From a bacterium (GTDB taxonomy: Bacteria; CBDUZB01; JAGLHV01): 8,426 nt of DNA. A program made the translations under genes and the position numbers. Positions 1-6,538 of the stretch are shown here, piece by piece. The stretch is from the NCBI GenBank assembly GCA_023143305.1, contig JAGLHV010000042.1, forward strand, positions 1-8,426. Direction: 5' to 3'. The notes below the pieces were generated by a model. It ran no database searches. It was not told where the DNA came from and saw only the letters and a program-made list of their open reading frames with translations. Within the stretch, counting starts at the first letter, position 1. Each line of letters opens with the position of its first letter.

Positions 1-1406
<1,406 letters not shown>

Positions 1407-1691
1407 TCAAATGTTTTTTATTGTAAACTTAATCTCTTTTATGTCTTCTTTACCTATATGTTTATTTATTTCTTTTATAAGCTCTCTTTTTTTAAAAATA
1501 AGTTCCTGAAGATAGACAGGAGATTCCACTGTTATCCACATTTTACCCTGCTTTACCTTAACCACCTGAGTATGCTTAGCACTTTTTCCGGATACTTTTT
1601 CCCATATCCGGTGCAATTGATAATTTTCTTCTTTTAGCCCTATTTTGTTTTTTATTATTTTAATAATTTCTTCGGAAGAAAAAAAACCCAT
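1407..1691 (-). CDS. dciA: DUF721 protein, DciA-type replicative helicase loader
   Basis: This small basic protein (94 aa from the chosen start) matches the DUF721 pattern: IWEKVSGKSAKHTQ, then GKMWITVESPVYLQEL and a C-terminal IGKEDIKEIKFTI. DUF721 proteins were identified as DciA, the ancestral loader or helper of the DnaB helicase in bacteria without DnaC or DnaI. The N-terminal module is KH-like and binds DnaB and DNA. The frame extends upstream to a TTG at 1704-1706 with no ribosome site. I prefer the ATG at 1689-1691 because AGAGGA (1696-1701) precedes it at good spacing. It lies 27 nt after dnaN and 18 nt before gyrB, which suggests one operon and a replication role. The family assignment is by motif recognition; the helicase-loading function is inferred from the family. 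Confidence 0.85.
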   Translation of the reverse strand: MGFFSSEEIIKIIKNKIGLKEENYQLHRIWEKVSGKSAKHTQVVKVKQGKMWITVESPVYLQELIFKKRELIKEINKHIGKEDIKEIKFTIKNI

Positions 1692-1718
1692 CTTTTCCTC
1701 TATCAAGCATAAAAATAT

Positions 1719-2834
1719 TTATATTTTCATCGGCATAATTACGCAAAGATAATCTTCATTTTCTACAGGCTTAATCACCCCGGGGCTAAGAGGTTCATTA
1801 AGTTCAAGATAAATTTCGTCAACATTAATATTTTTTAGAATATCCATTACATAATTAGGATTATAAGCAATTTCTATTTGTTCATTATCATAATCAATAT
1901 TAATTTCATCCTCTGCTTCTCCCAAACCAATAGTATTTGCCAATATTTTTAATTTATCTTTTTCCAATATATACTTTACGGAATTACTTCTTTCATTAGT
2001 TAAAACAGCAACCCTTTTTGTAGACCTAAAAAACTTCTCAACATCCAGCTTAACTTTCAATTTACTGGATACAGGAATTACCTGTTCATAATTGGGAAAT
2101 CTCCCTTCTATTAACCGTGAAATTAAAATAGTATCGTCTAATTTAAAAATAATTTGGTTTTCTTCTATAGATATTTTTATTATCTTATCCTTTTCCTCTG
2201 TAACAGTAGTCAATAAATTTTTTAACTCATTCACTGCTTTACTGGGAATAATTATCTCTATTTTTTCTTTTTTGCAAGTAGAATTATCAAGTTCTTTAGT
2301 AATAAAACACAACCTTCTTCCATCCGTAGCCACCATCTTTATTTTTTTCCCTTCTATAACCAAATAGATACCGTTTAATACATACCGGCTTTCATCACGG
2401 GAAGTAGCAAAAATTGTTTTCTGAATCATTTCTTTTAATATTTCGGCCTTTATTTCTATGTATTCTTTTTGAGTAAATCCGGGCAAAACCGGAAATTCTT
2501 CGCTGGAAATACCGGTAATGGAAAATTTAGCCTGCCCGCTGGTTATATTTATTTGATTGTCTTTCACATTTATAAGGACTTCGTTCTTTGGTAGTTCACG
2601 GATAATATCCATGAATTTCTTAGCAGGAATAGAAATCGACCCTTTTTTTATAATTTCTCCTTTTATAAAACACTTAATTCCTACTTCTAAATCAGTAGCA
2701 GCCATTTTTATTTTATCTTTTTGAGTCTCCATCAGAAAATTAGTTAAAATAGGAAGATTGGTTTTACTACTTATGGCTAATTGTACAATTTGAAGGCCTT
2801 TTAGTAATTCATCTTTTGAACAGATTATTTTCAT
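1719..2834 (-). CDS. dnaN: DNA polymerase III subunit beta (sliding clamp)
   Basis: DnaN forms the dimeric ring clamp that tethers DNA polymerase III and other clients to DNA. At 371 aa it has the usual length for three tandem clamp domains. Family marks are the N-terminus MKIICSKDELLKGLQIVQ, LPILTNFLM near residue 28, AATDLEVG near 45, YVLNGIYL at 151-158, ATDGRRL at 169-175 and the C-terminal VIMPMKI, which ends the client-binding pocket region. The ATG at 2832-2834 is preceded by a strong AAAGGAG (2842-2848) at 7 nt spacing. It is followed closely by dciA and gyrB and is separated from dnaA by a 256-bp AT-rich gap, so it may have its own promoter as well as read-through from dnaA. No defects are seen. 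Confidence 0.97.
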   Translation of the reverse strand: MKIICSKDELLKGLQIVQLAISSKTNLPILTNFLMETQKDKIKMAATDLEVGIKCFIKGEIIKKGSISIPAKKFMDIIRELPKNEVLINVKDNQINITSGQAKFSITGISSEEFPVLPGFTQKEYIEIKAEILKEMIQKTIFATSRDESRYVLNGIYLVIEGKKIKMVATDGRRLCFITKELDNSTCKKEKIEIIIPSKAVNELKNLLTTVTEEKDKIIKISIEENQIIFKLDDTILISRLIEGRFPNYEQVIPVSSKLKVKLDVEKFFRSTKRVAVLTNERSNSVKYILEKDKLKILANTIGLGEAEDEINIDYDNEQIEIAYNPNYVMDILKNINVDEIYLELNEPLSPGVIKPVENEDYLCVIMPMKI

Positions 2835-2896
2835 TGGCGTTCTCCTTTATAATAGTTTATTATTATTATTTTTTAAGTATTTAAGTAATAATCATC

Positions 2897-2925
2897 ATAA
2901 TAAGGGTTGTTAATATGTTAGTAAA
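2897..2925 (-). promoter_or_regulatory. candidate dnaN promoter, proximal
   Basis: Read on the minus strand: -35 TTTACT (2920-2925), a 17-bp spacer and -10 TATTAT (2897-2902, 5 of 6 to consensus). Transcription would start near 2890, giving a leader of about 56 nt before dnaN. In such AT-rich DNA chance matches are common, so this is tentative. Confidence 0.35.
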
Positions 2926-3017
2926 CGGGCCTAAATTCATTTATTTGTATATATAATAAAAAAAAATGTAATTTAAAATATCTAGTATCCTGTTAGTATA
3001 AATAAAAACATATTACC

Positions 3018-3046
3018 ATTATTAAGAAAGAATTAAGAAAGTTCAA
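3018..3046 (-). promoter_or_regulatory. candidate dnaN promoter, distal
   Basis: On the minus strand TTGAAC (3041-3046) is followed after exactly 17 bp by AATAAT (3018-3023, 5 of 6). The spacer is made of the two adjacent ATTAAGAAAG repeats. The leader to dnaN would be about 175 nt. It competes with the proximal candidate and cannot be ranked from sequence alone. Confidence 0.28.
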
Positions 3047-3068
3047 AAGTATTAACAGAATTAAGAAG
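3021..3068. repeat. three direct repeats ATTAAGAA(A)G
   Basis: ATTAAGAAAG occurs at 3021-3030 and 3032-3041 (11-bp pitch, one helical turn). A third, ATTAAGAAG, lies at 3060-3068. They sit 12-67 bp from the near-consensus DnaA box at 3080-3088. AT-rich direct repeats next to DnaA boxes recall the 13-mer-type elements of bacterial origins, but the role here is inferred. AT-rich sequence makes short repeats easy to find. Confidence 0.5.
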
Positions 3069-3079
3069 TTACTATAATA

Positions 3080-3088
3080 ATATCCACA
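3080..3088 (+). promoter_or_regulatory. DnaA box, one mismatch (ATATCCACA)
   Basis: It differs from TTATCCACA only at the first base and lies 2 bp beyond the dnaA stop codon, facing the AT-rich repeats. This is a typical place for a box that anchors DnaA beside an unwinding element. It is a single weak box, so confidence is moderate. Confidence 0.45.
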
Positions 3089-3090
3089 AG

Positions 3091-4461
3091 TTATGCCTGA
3101 TAATCTTTTCCTGTTTTTATTTCCTTAATAATTTTATTAACTAAAGCAGTAAAATAAGGATCTTTTGTTAATTTTTTCTTTATTTTTTCACAAGCATACA
3201 TTACCGTTGTATGGTCTCTTTTTCCAAAGAATTCTCCGATTTCCGTAGTAGATAATTCTGTCAGTGAACGGGCTAAATACATAGCGATTTGGCGGGGAAA
3301 TGCTATTGCATCAGTCCTTTTTTTACTTTTTATATCGGCAACAGCTAAATTAAAATGTTTACAAATTACTTCCTGAATAGAAGGAAGAGTTATAGGAATT
3401 AAAATTTCTTCTTTGGTAATAATATCTTTTAATATTTCTTTAGTTTTTTCTACAGTAATATCATTTTCGGTAAGAGAAGCAAAAGCGACTATTCTAATTA
3501 AAGATCCTTCTAGTTTTCTAATATTTGACTTTATTTGAGAAGCTATAAAAAAAATAACATCTTCCGGAACAAAAAGTCTTTCATTTTCAGCTTTTTTACG
3601 TAAAATAGCAATTCTTGTTTCTAAATCAGGAGGTTGAATATCAGCAATTACACCCCATTCAAACCGGGAACGGAGACGTTCTTCAATAGTAGGTAGTTCT
3701 TTAGGAACAGAATCGGAAGTAATAACAATTTGTTTATGGGCGTCATAAAGAGCATTAAAAGTGTGAAAGAAAATTTCCTGAGTACTTTCTTTGCCTGCTA
3801 AAAATTGAATATCATCAATTAATAAAGCGTCCAGTCCTCTGAATTTTTGATGAAATTTACCCATTCTGTCATTTCGCAGGGCATCTATCATTTCATTAGT
3901 AAATTTCTCACAGCTTAAGTAACAAACTTTAGCCTGAGGGTTTTGTTCTTTTATATAATATCCGATAGCATGTAATAGATGAGTTTTTCCCAGGCCTACT
4001 CCTCCGTAAAAAAATAATGGATTATATGCCCGTCCGGGAGAATTAGCTACTGCTTCGGCAGCAGCCTGAGCAAAACGATTGGAAGGGCCGACAACAAAGC
4101 TGGAAAAGGTATATTTTGGGTTAAAGTCGTTACCTATAAAAGTAGGTGGTTTTAGTTCTGTTTTTTTTATAGACTCAAGGTCTGTATCGTGTTTTTGTTC
4201 AATATCTTCTTCCTTCGAAATAATAAAACGAACGGTAATAGGTTGGTTGGTCATGGTTACCAGGAGGGTTTCTATTTTTTCTAAATAATGTTGTTTTAAC
4301 CAATCAGAAAAGAATTTATTAGGGACCTGGATAAGAAAGATGTTTTCCTTAAGAGATAATGGCTCTAAAGGTTTAAACCATAAAGAAAAACTCTCTTCAT
4401 TTATATCCTTTTTTATCGTCTCTAAAGCCTTTATCCATAAATTATTCACAGTGTTAGGCAT
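3091..4461 (-). CDS. dnaA: chromosomal replication initiator protein DnaA
   Basis: DnaA is the AAA+ ATPase that binds DnaA boxes at oriC, forms a helical oligomer, melts the duplex and recruits the helicase. The protein is a normal 456 aa. Domain I is about 1-85 (NNLWIKALETI, SLWFKPLEP). A short linker domain II spans about 85-112. Domain III has Walker A GGVGLGKT at 153-160, Walker B LLIDD at 213-217, sensor I around TSD 248-250 and the box VII arginine region ERLRSRFEWG at 261-270. Domain IV is the helix-turn-helix DNA-binding domain with signature RDHTTV at 415-420. The ATG at 4459-4461 has a GAAGGGG Shine-Dalgarno (4470-4476) 8 nt upstream. DnaA boxes and a candidate promoter lie just upstream, suggesting autoregulation. 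No missing key residue is seen. Confidence 0.98.
   Translation of the reverse strand: MPNTVNNLWIKALETIKKDINEESFSLWFKPLEPLSLKENIFLIQVPNKFFSDWLKQHYLEKIETLLVTMTNQPITVRFIISKEEDIEQKHDTDLESIKKTELKPPTFIGNDFNPKYTFSSFVVGPSNRFAQAAAEAVANSPGRAYNPLFFYGGVGLGKTHLLHAIGYYIKEQNPQAKVCYLSCEKFTNEMIDALRNDRMGKFHQKFRGLDALLIDDIQFLAGKESTQEIFFHTFNALYDAHKQIVITSDSVPKELPTIEERLRSRFEWGVIADIQPPDLETRIAILRKKAENERLFVPEDVIFFIASQIKSNIRKLEGSLIRIVAFASLTENDITVEKTKEILKDIITKEEILIPITLPSIQEVICKHFNLAVADIKSKKRTDAIAFPRQIAMYLARSLTELSTTEIGEFFGKRDHTTVMYACEKIKKKLTKDPYFTALVNKIIKEIKTGKDYQA
4431..4450 (+). promoter_or_regulatory. two DnaA-box-like 9-mers inside the dnaA 5' end
   Basis: TTATCCATA (4431-4439) and TTATTCACA (4442-4450) lie in tandem, 11 bp apart start to start, within the codons for the first residues of DnaA. 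TTATTCACA fits the looser consensus TTATNCACA. They could extend the box cluster upstream of dnaA. However, they also encode the conserved NNLWIK segment, so coding constraint may explain them. Confidence 0.35.
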
Positions 4462-4553
4462 AATTAAGACCCCTTCAAATATTAAATGGTGTTTTTTAGT
4501 ATCTTTTTTTATCCGACTAAAAAAGACGGGAATAGAAAAAAAGATGTTAAAGC

Positions 4554-4582
4554 ATAATGGAGAAAGTGGTTAAGAATGTTAA
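4554..4582 (-). promoter_or_regulatory. candidate dnaA promoter P1, touching the DnaA palindrome
   Basis: On the minus strand TTAACA (4577-4582, 5 of 6) is followed after 17 bp by CATTAT (4554-4559, 4 of 6). The start would be near 4547, with an 85-nt leader to dnaA. The -35 abuts the palindrome that holds two DnaA boxes, so DnaA binding there would be expected to hinder polymerase. That fits the well-known autoregulation of dnaA. Confidence 0.45.
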
Positions 4583-4620
4583 AAGTTATCCACAGGTTAT
4601 TAACAAAAGTGGATAACTTT
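4582..4620. promoter_or_regulatory. palindrome with two inverted DnaA boxes
   Basis: The arms AAAGTTATCCAC (4582-4593) and GTGGATAACTTT (4609-4620) are perfect reverse complements around a 15-bp spacer. The left arm makes a perfect DnaA box TTATCCACA (4586-4594, plus strand). The right arm makes TTATCCACT (4608-4616, minus strand). A degenerate TTATTAACA (4597-4605) lies between them. A further weak TTAACCACT lies on the minus strand at 4565-4573. This is the strongest DnaA-binding signal in the window. Confidence 0.75.
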
Positions 4621-4719
4621 GTTTTTTCCAAAACAGCCATTTTTGCCTGAATTGTTTTTACTGCGAAAGAAAAGGATAAAAAAAAGAAAAACAAACAAAA
4701 TGCAAAAAAGGACTCCTAA

Positions 4720-4748
4720 AGTGTAATCTAAAAAGGACAAAAAGTCAA
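4720..4748 (-). promoter_or_regulatory. candidate dnaA promoter P2, distal
   Basis: On the minus strand TTGACT (4743-4748, 5 of 6) is followed after 17 bp by TACACT (4720-4725, 4 of 6). It reads toward dnaA through the DnaA-box palindrome. The -35 region sits in a 14-bp sequence repeated in the promoter upstream of the zinc-ribbon gene. Tentative. Confidence 0.35.
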
Positions 4749-4768
4749 GAAAAAAGAAAGTGTCTTAA

Positions 4769-4915
4769 TTACTTACCGGTAATGTAATAGCTAATTCTTA
4801 AAAATTTGGTATATTTACGAAGAGTTTGAGCTTTTAATTGTTTCTTTTTTAGATCGTCCGGAGCATCTTGAAACGCAGGGAGATCATTAAGAAGTTTTTC
4901 TAAATATTCTGTTTC
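4769..4915 (-). pseudogene. in-frame 3' remnant of the zinc-ribbon gene, beyond a TAA
   Basis: Directly after the stop at 4916-4918 the same frame continues for 48 sense codons to a second TAA at 4769-4771. The predicted peptide is rich in normal-looking helical sequence, such as EYLEKLLNDLP and LRKYTKFLRISYYITGK. Joined to the upstream part it reads TPE-stop-ETEY, so a single GAA-to-TAA change would explain the break. There is no separate start codon with a ribosome site for this piece. It is most simply the original C-terminus of a protein of about 166 aa, either lost by a nonsense mutation or hidden by a base-call error. Read-through cannot be excluded, but TAA ends all the neighbouring genes, so recoding of TAA is unlikely. 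Confidence 0.6.
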
Positions 4916-5269
4916 TTACTCGGGAGTCATAAAATTATCCCGGATTTCTTTAAATTCACCGGAATCTAGAAAAAAACCGCCGCAGGGACAACATTCGTCA
5001 ATAGTAATTTCTTTTTGAGAAGGATATCTAAGTATGTGCATGGGAATGTTGCATTTTGGACAATTAATTTTTCCCCGGGAGTCAGTATTTACTCTCGGAA
5101 AAAGGAGGGCCTCTTTAAGCGCACCACCAAATCCTTCATTTTTTTCATAAAGTTTCCTTAATTTCAACCAATCAAACCAGATTCCCTTACAGCCGCTTTC
5201 ACAGATGTCAACCAAGACTGCTCCTAAATCTTTTTCTGTCATCATTTTTTGACAAAGAGGACAATTCAT
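4916..5269 (-). CDS. double zinc-ribbon (TFIIB-type) protein, probably truncated at the C-terminus
   Basis: The 117-aa product has two copies of a zf-TFIIB-like zinc ribbon. Copy one has C3-x2-C6 and C23-x3-C27, followed by KGIWFDWLKL. Copy two has C70-x2-C73 and C93-x2-C96, followed by GGFFLDSGEF, the hallmark GGxxLDxGE of this family. The first copy has an unusual three-residue gap in its second cysteine pair. Such proteins are widespread and of unknown function; zinc binding is inferred. The ATG at 5267-5269 has a very strong AAAGGAGG (5276-5283) 6 nt upstream, so the gene is or was well translated. A nested palindromic element lies in its leader, and a candidate promoter lies at 5589-5616. 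The stop at 4916-4918 appears premature, because the frame carries on for 48 codons. The protein may still fold, since both ribbons are complete. Confidence 0.85.
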   Translation of the reverse strand: MNCPLCQKMMTEKDLGAVLVDICESGCKGIWFDWLKLRKLYEKNEGFGGALKEALLFPRVNTDSRGKINCPKCNIPMHILRYPSQKEITIDECCPCGGFFLDSGEFKEIRDNFMTPE

Positions 5270-5303
5270 AGCATTCCTCCTTTAATATAAAAAGGCAAAA
5301 GAG

Positions 5304-5449
5304 TTCTGCAAAATACAATATTCTGTCATTCCGCTCCGCCTCATCCGCCTGAGGCGGAGGATGATGCGGAATCTATAATGTTTTTAAATATCAATAGATT
5401 CCTGCTTTCGCAGGAATGACAATCAAGGTAAAAAGGCTATTTTGCAGAA
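5304..5449. repeat. nested inverted-repeat element (MITE/REP-doublet-like)
   Basis: The outer arms TTCTGCAAAATA (5304-5315) and TATTTTGCAGAA (5438-5449) are perfect 12-bp inverted repeats. Inside, TGTCATTCC (5324-5332) pairs with GGAATGACA (5413-5421), and GGAATCTAT (5368-5376) pairs with ATAGATTCC (5394-5402). The core is thus two units in opposite orientation, each TGTCATTCC-loop-GGAATCTAT. The right unit is a compact hairpin (ATTCCTGC/GCAGGAAT, loop TTTC). The left unit has an expanded loop containing a GC-rich hairpin, CTCCGCCTCA (5334-5343) with TGAGGCGGAG (5350-5359). The GC-rich core stands out from its AT-rich surroundings. No coding capacity and no clear target-site duplication are seen. 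It lies in the intergenic leader of the zinc-ribbon gene. Motifs of the TCATTCC...GGAAT kind are common dispersed repeats in bacterial genomes. Confidence 0.8.
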
Positions 5450-5588
5450 GTCTAATAAAAAGATAATGTTAAAAATAGCTGCATATTTCTGTTCTGATTT
5501 TTGAAAAATAGTTTTTTTAGCAGGTCATCTTTTTTAATACTACCGATAAGATTTTTGATAAATAAAACATTTTACATTATTAGGTATA
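5450..5588. other. AT-rich intergenic stretch without recognisable features
   Basis: Together with the repeat element and the two divergent promoters this makes up the 462-bp gap between the zinc-ribbon gene and rpmH. I see no open frame with a ribosome site, no DnaA box matching the consensus, no tRNA and no terminator hairpin with a T-run in this part. Confidence 0.6.
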
Positions 5589-5616
5589 ATTATAAAGAGA
5601 AAAAATAAAAAGTCAA
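5589..5616 (-). promoter_or_regulatory. candidate promoter for the zinc-ribbon gene
   Basis: On the minus strand TTGACT (5611-5616, 5 of 6) is followed after 16 bp by a perfect TATAAT (5589-5594). Transcription would start near 5582 and give a leader of about 310 nt that includes the whole nested repeat. It is back-to-back with the rpmH promoter, with 36 bp between the two -35 boxes. Confidence 0.5.
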
Positions 5617-5652
5617 GAAAGTTCTTAAAGATTCTTTTATATTTTTATTTTC

Positions 5653-5681
5653 TTGACAAAGGGTAATTGATAAAGTATAAT
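5653..5681 (+). promoter_or_regulatory. consensus sigma70-type promoter of the rpmH operon
   Basis: TTGACA (5653-5658) and TATAAT (5676-5681) are both perfect and separated by the optimal 17 bp. Transcription should start near 5688, about 44 nt before rpmH. A perfect promoter fits the high output expected for a ribosomal protein operon. No other strong promoter is seen before rnpA, yidD or yidC, so it probably drives all four genes. Confidence 0.85.
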
Positions 5682-5731
5682 CAAACCCAAATTTCAAAGG
5701 GTGTAACTATTTTAGGATTCAGGAGAAAAAG

Positions 5732-5866
5732 ATGAAAAGGACTTTTCAACCAAATATAAGAAAAAGAAAAAAGAAACACGGTTTCAGGAAAAGAATGAGC
5801 ACACAAGAAGGACAGGCAATTTTAAGCCGAAGAAGGAAAAAAGGAAGAAAAAAATTATCTGCATAA
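5732..5866 (+). CDS. rpmH: 50S ribosomal protein L34
   Basis: This 44-aa, very basic protein is the normal size for bL34 of the large ribosomal subunit. It starts [20 protein letters not shown], continues RMST and ends in an Arg/Lys-rich tail followed by LSA, all typical of the family. The ATG at 5732-5734 has an AGGAG (5721-5725) 6 nt upstream. It is the first gene after a perfect promoter and lies 16 nt before rnpA. rpmH-rnpA beside dnaA is one of the most conserved arrangements at bacterial origins; here it diverges from the dnaA side of the window. Confidence 0.97.
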   Translation: MKRTFQPNIRKRKKKHGFRKRMSTQEGQAILSRRRKKGRKKLSA

Positions 5867-5882
5867 AGATAAATAAAATGAA

Positions 5883-6263
5883 ATGAAGAAAGAATTTTCT
5901 TTCCCCAAAGAAGAACACCTGAGATTAAAAAAAGAGTTTAATGCTGTTTTTCAGGCAAAAGAAACATGCGTCAGCACAGAATTAGTGATTTATATAAAAA
6001 AAAGAAATTCTTTGACCGAAAGCGGAAATGAGAAAAAAAAACTAAATTCACGCATAGGAATTATCCTGAAAAGGAAAGTAGGTAAGGCAGTAAGACGAAA
6101 TCGTATCAAAAGATTAATTAGAGAAGTTTTTCGTTTAAATAAAGGGAAACTTATTATAGCTGTAGATATGATTGTAATTGCCCGGATGAAGATAAAAGAG
6201 ATGGATTATTTTCAGATGGAAAAAGAAATTCTTTCTTTGTGGAAAAAGGCAAAAATAATTTAG
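5883..6263 (+). CDS. rnpA: ribonuclease P protein component
   Basis: RnpA is the basic protein cofactor of the RNase P ribozyme, which trims the 5' leader of pre-tRNAs. The 126-aa product has the expected features: an N-terminal LRLKKEFNAVFQ segment (the F-x-x-VF helix/strand), a central strand region, and the RNR signature KAVRRNRIKRLIRE at about 68-81, the main RNA-binding helix. It is slightly longer than the usual 110-120 residues because of a Lys/Asn-rich loop at about 42-56. The start ATG at 5883 is not preceded by a clear Shine-Dalgarno. An ATG at 5878 in another frame stops at once. Translation is probably coupled to rpmH or relies on the A-rich leader. Confidence 0.95.
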   Translation: MKKEFSFPKEEHLRLKKEFNAVFQAKETCVSTELVIYIKKRNSLTESGNEKKKLNSRIGIILKRKVGKAVRRNRIKRLIREVFRLNKGKLIIAVDMIVIARMKIKEMDYFQMEKEILSLWKKAKII

Positions 6264-6298
6264 AAGATAAAATTAATTAAGTTTAATAAAAAACGTCA

Positions 6299-6508
6299 AT
6301 GGTAAAAAAAAGCATTTTAGCATTAATAAGAAACTATCAAAAACTATCCTTGCTCTGGCCTAAAACCTGCCGTTTTTATCCAACATGCTCGGCATATACA
6401 GCCGAAGCAATACAGAAATACGGGGTGAAAAAAGGATGCTTTTTGGGGATAAGAAGAATTATTAAATGTCATCCCTTTTATTCCGGGGGATATGATCCGG
6501 TAATTTAA
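6299..6508 (+). CDS. yidD: membrane protein insertion efficiency factor YidD
   Basis: This 69-aa protein has the complete YidD (formerly DUF37/haemolytic) signature: [15 protein letters not shown] from about residue 24, [19 protein letters not shown], and the ending GGYDPVI. YidD is a small, peripherally membrane-associated protein that helps YidC-dependent insertion of inner-membrane proteins. Its place between rnpA and yidC is the standard one. The ATG at 6299 is the only reasonable start, since an in-frame TAA lies at 6287-6289. There is no obvious ribosome site in the AT-rich 35-nt gap after rnpA. The gene ends 30 nt before yidC. Confidence 0.95.
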   Translation: MVKKSILALIRNYQKLSLLWPKTCRFYPTCSAYTAEAIQKYGVKKGCFLGIRRIIKCHPFYSGGYDPVI

Positions 6509-6538
6509 AATAAAAAGGAAACAAAAGGAAAAGAAGTT

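Larger units (their letters stand above)
2835..3090. other. dnaA-dnaN intergenic region, candidate DNA-unwinding part of oriC
   Basis: This 256-bp gap has no plausible gene and is extremely AT-rich. It includes a (TTA)4 run at 2857-2868, a long A/T stretch at 2941-2980 and three ATTAAGAA-type repeats at 3021-3068. A near-consensus DnaA box (ATATCCACA) lies at its dnaA end. In several bacteria, such as Bacillus subtilis, the duplex-unwinding element lies between dnaA and dnaN, so this is a reasonable candidate unwinding region. The gap must also hold the dnaN promoter. The origin role is inferred from composition and position only. Confidence 0.5.
4462..4768. other. dnaA upstream region, probable oriC core
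   Basis: This 307-bp stretch has no credible gene. From the dnaA side it holds the dnaA ribosome site, an AT-rich leader, a candidate promoter and a DnaA-box palindrome at 4582-4620. Beyond that is a roughly 100-bp A-rich purine tract (about 4663-4764) with a second promoter-like match. Gene strand polarity changes just to the right, with all left genes on minus and all right genes on plus. Fork direction and transcription would therefore be aligned if replication starts here. A perfect DnaA box beside dnaA supports the call, but the number of boxes is low, so the exact limits are uncertain. Confidence 0.7.

Noticed and set aside
2092..2367. Plus-strand open frame inside dnaN
   Set aside because: It is a shadow of the conserved clamp gene, with a composition that mirrors the antisense of AT-rich codons.
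4509..4694. Minus-strand open frame of 61 codons in the dnaA upstream region
   Set aside because: It starts with TTG without a suitable ribosome site and has a low-complexity Phe/Leu/Ser start. It runs through the DnaA-box palindrome and promoter signals. Its resemblance to the DnaA N-terminus (NNLWI) comes only from the box sequence.
4916..4918. TAA recoded as a sense codon in this organism
   Set aside because: dnaN, dnaA, rpmH, rnpA, yidD and yidC all end normally at TAA or TAG/TAA-type stops at family-typical lengths, so general recoding is not credible.
5334..5359. GC-rich hairpin as an intrinsic terminator
   Set aside because: The 10-bp stem and 6-nt loop are good, but neither strand has a T-run after the stem. 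It is part of the symmetrical repeat element.
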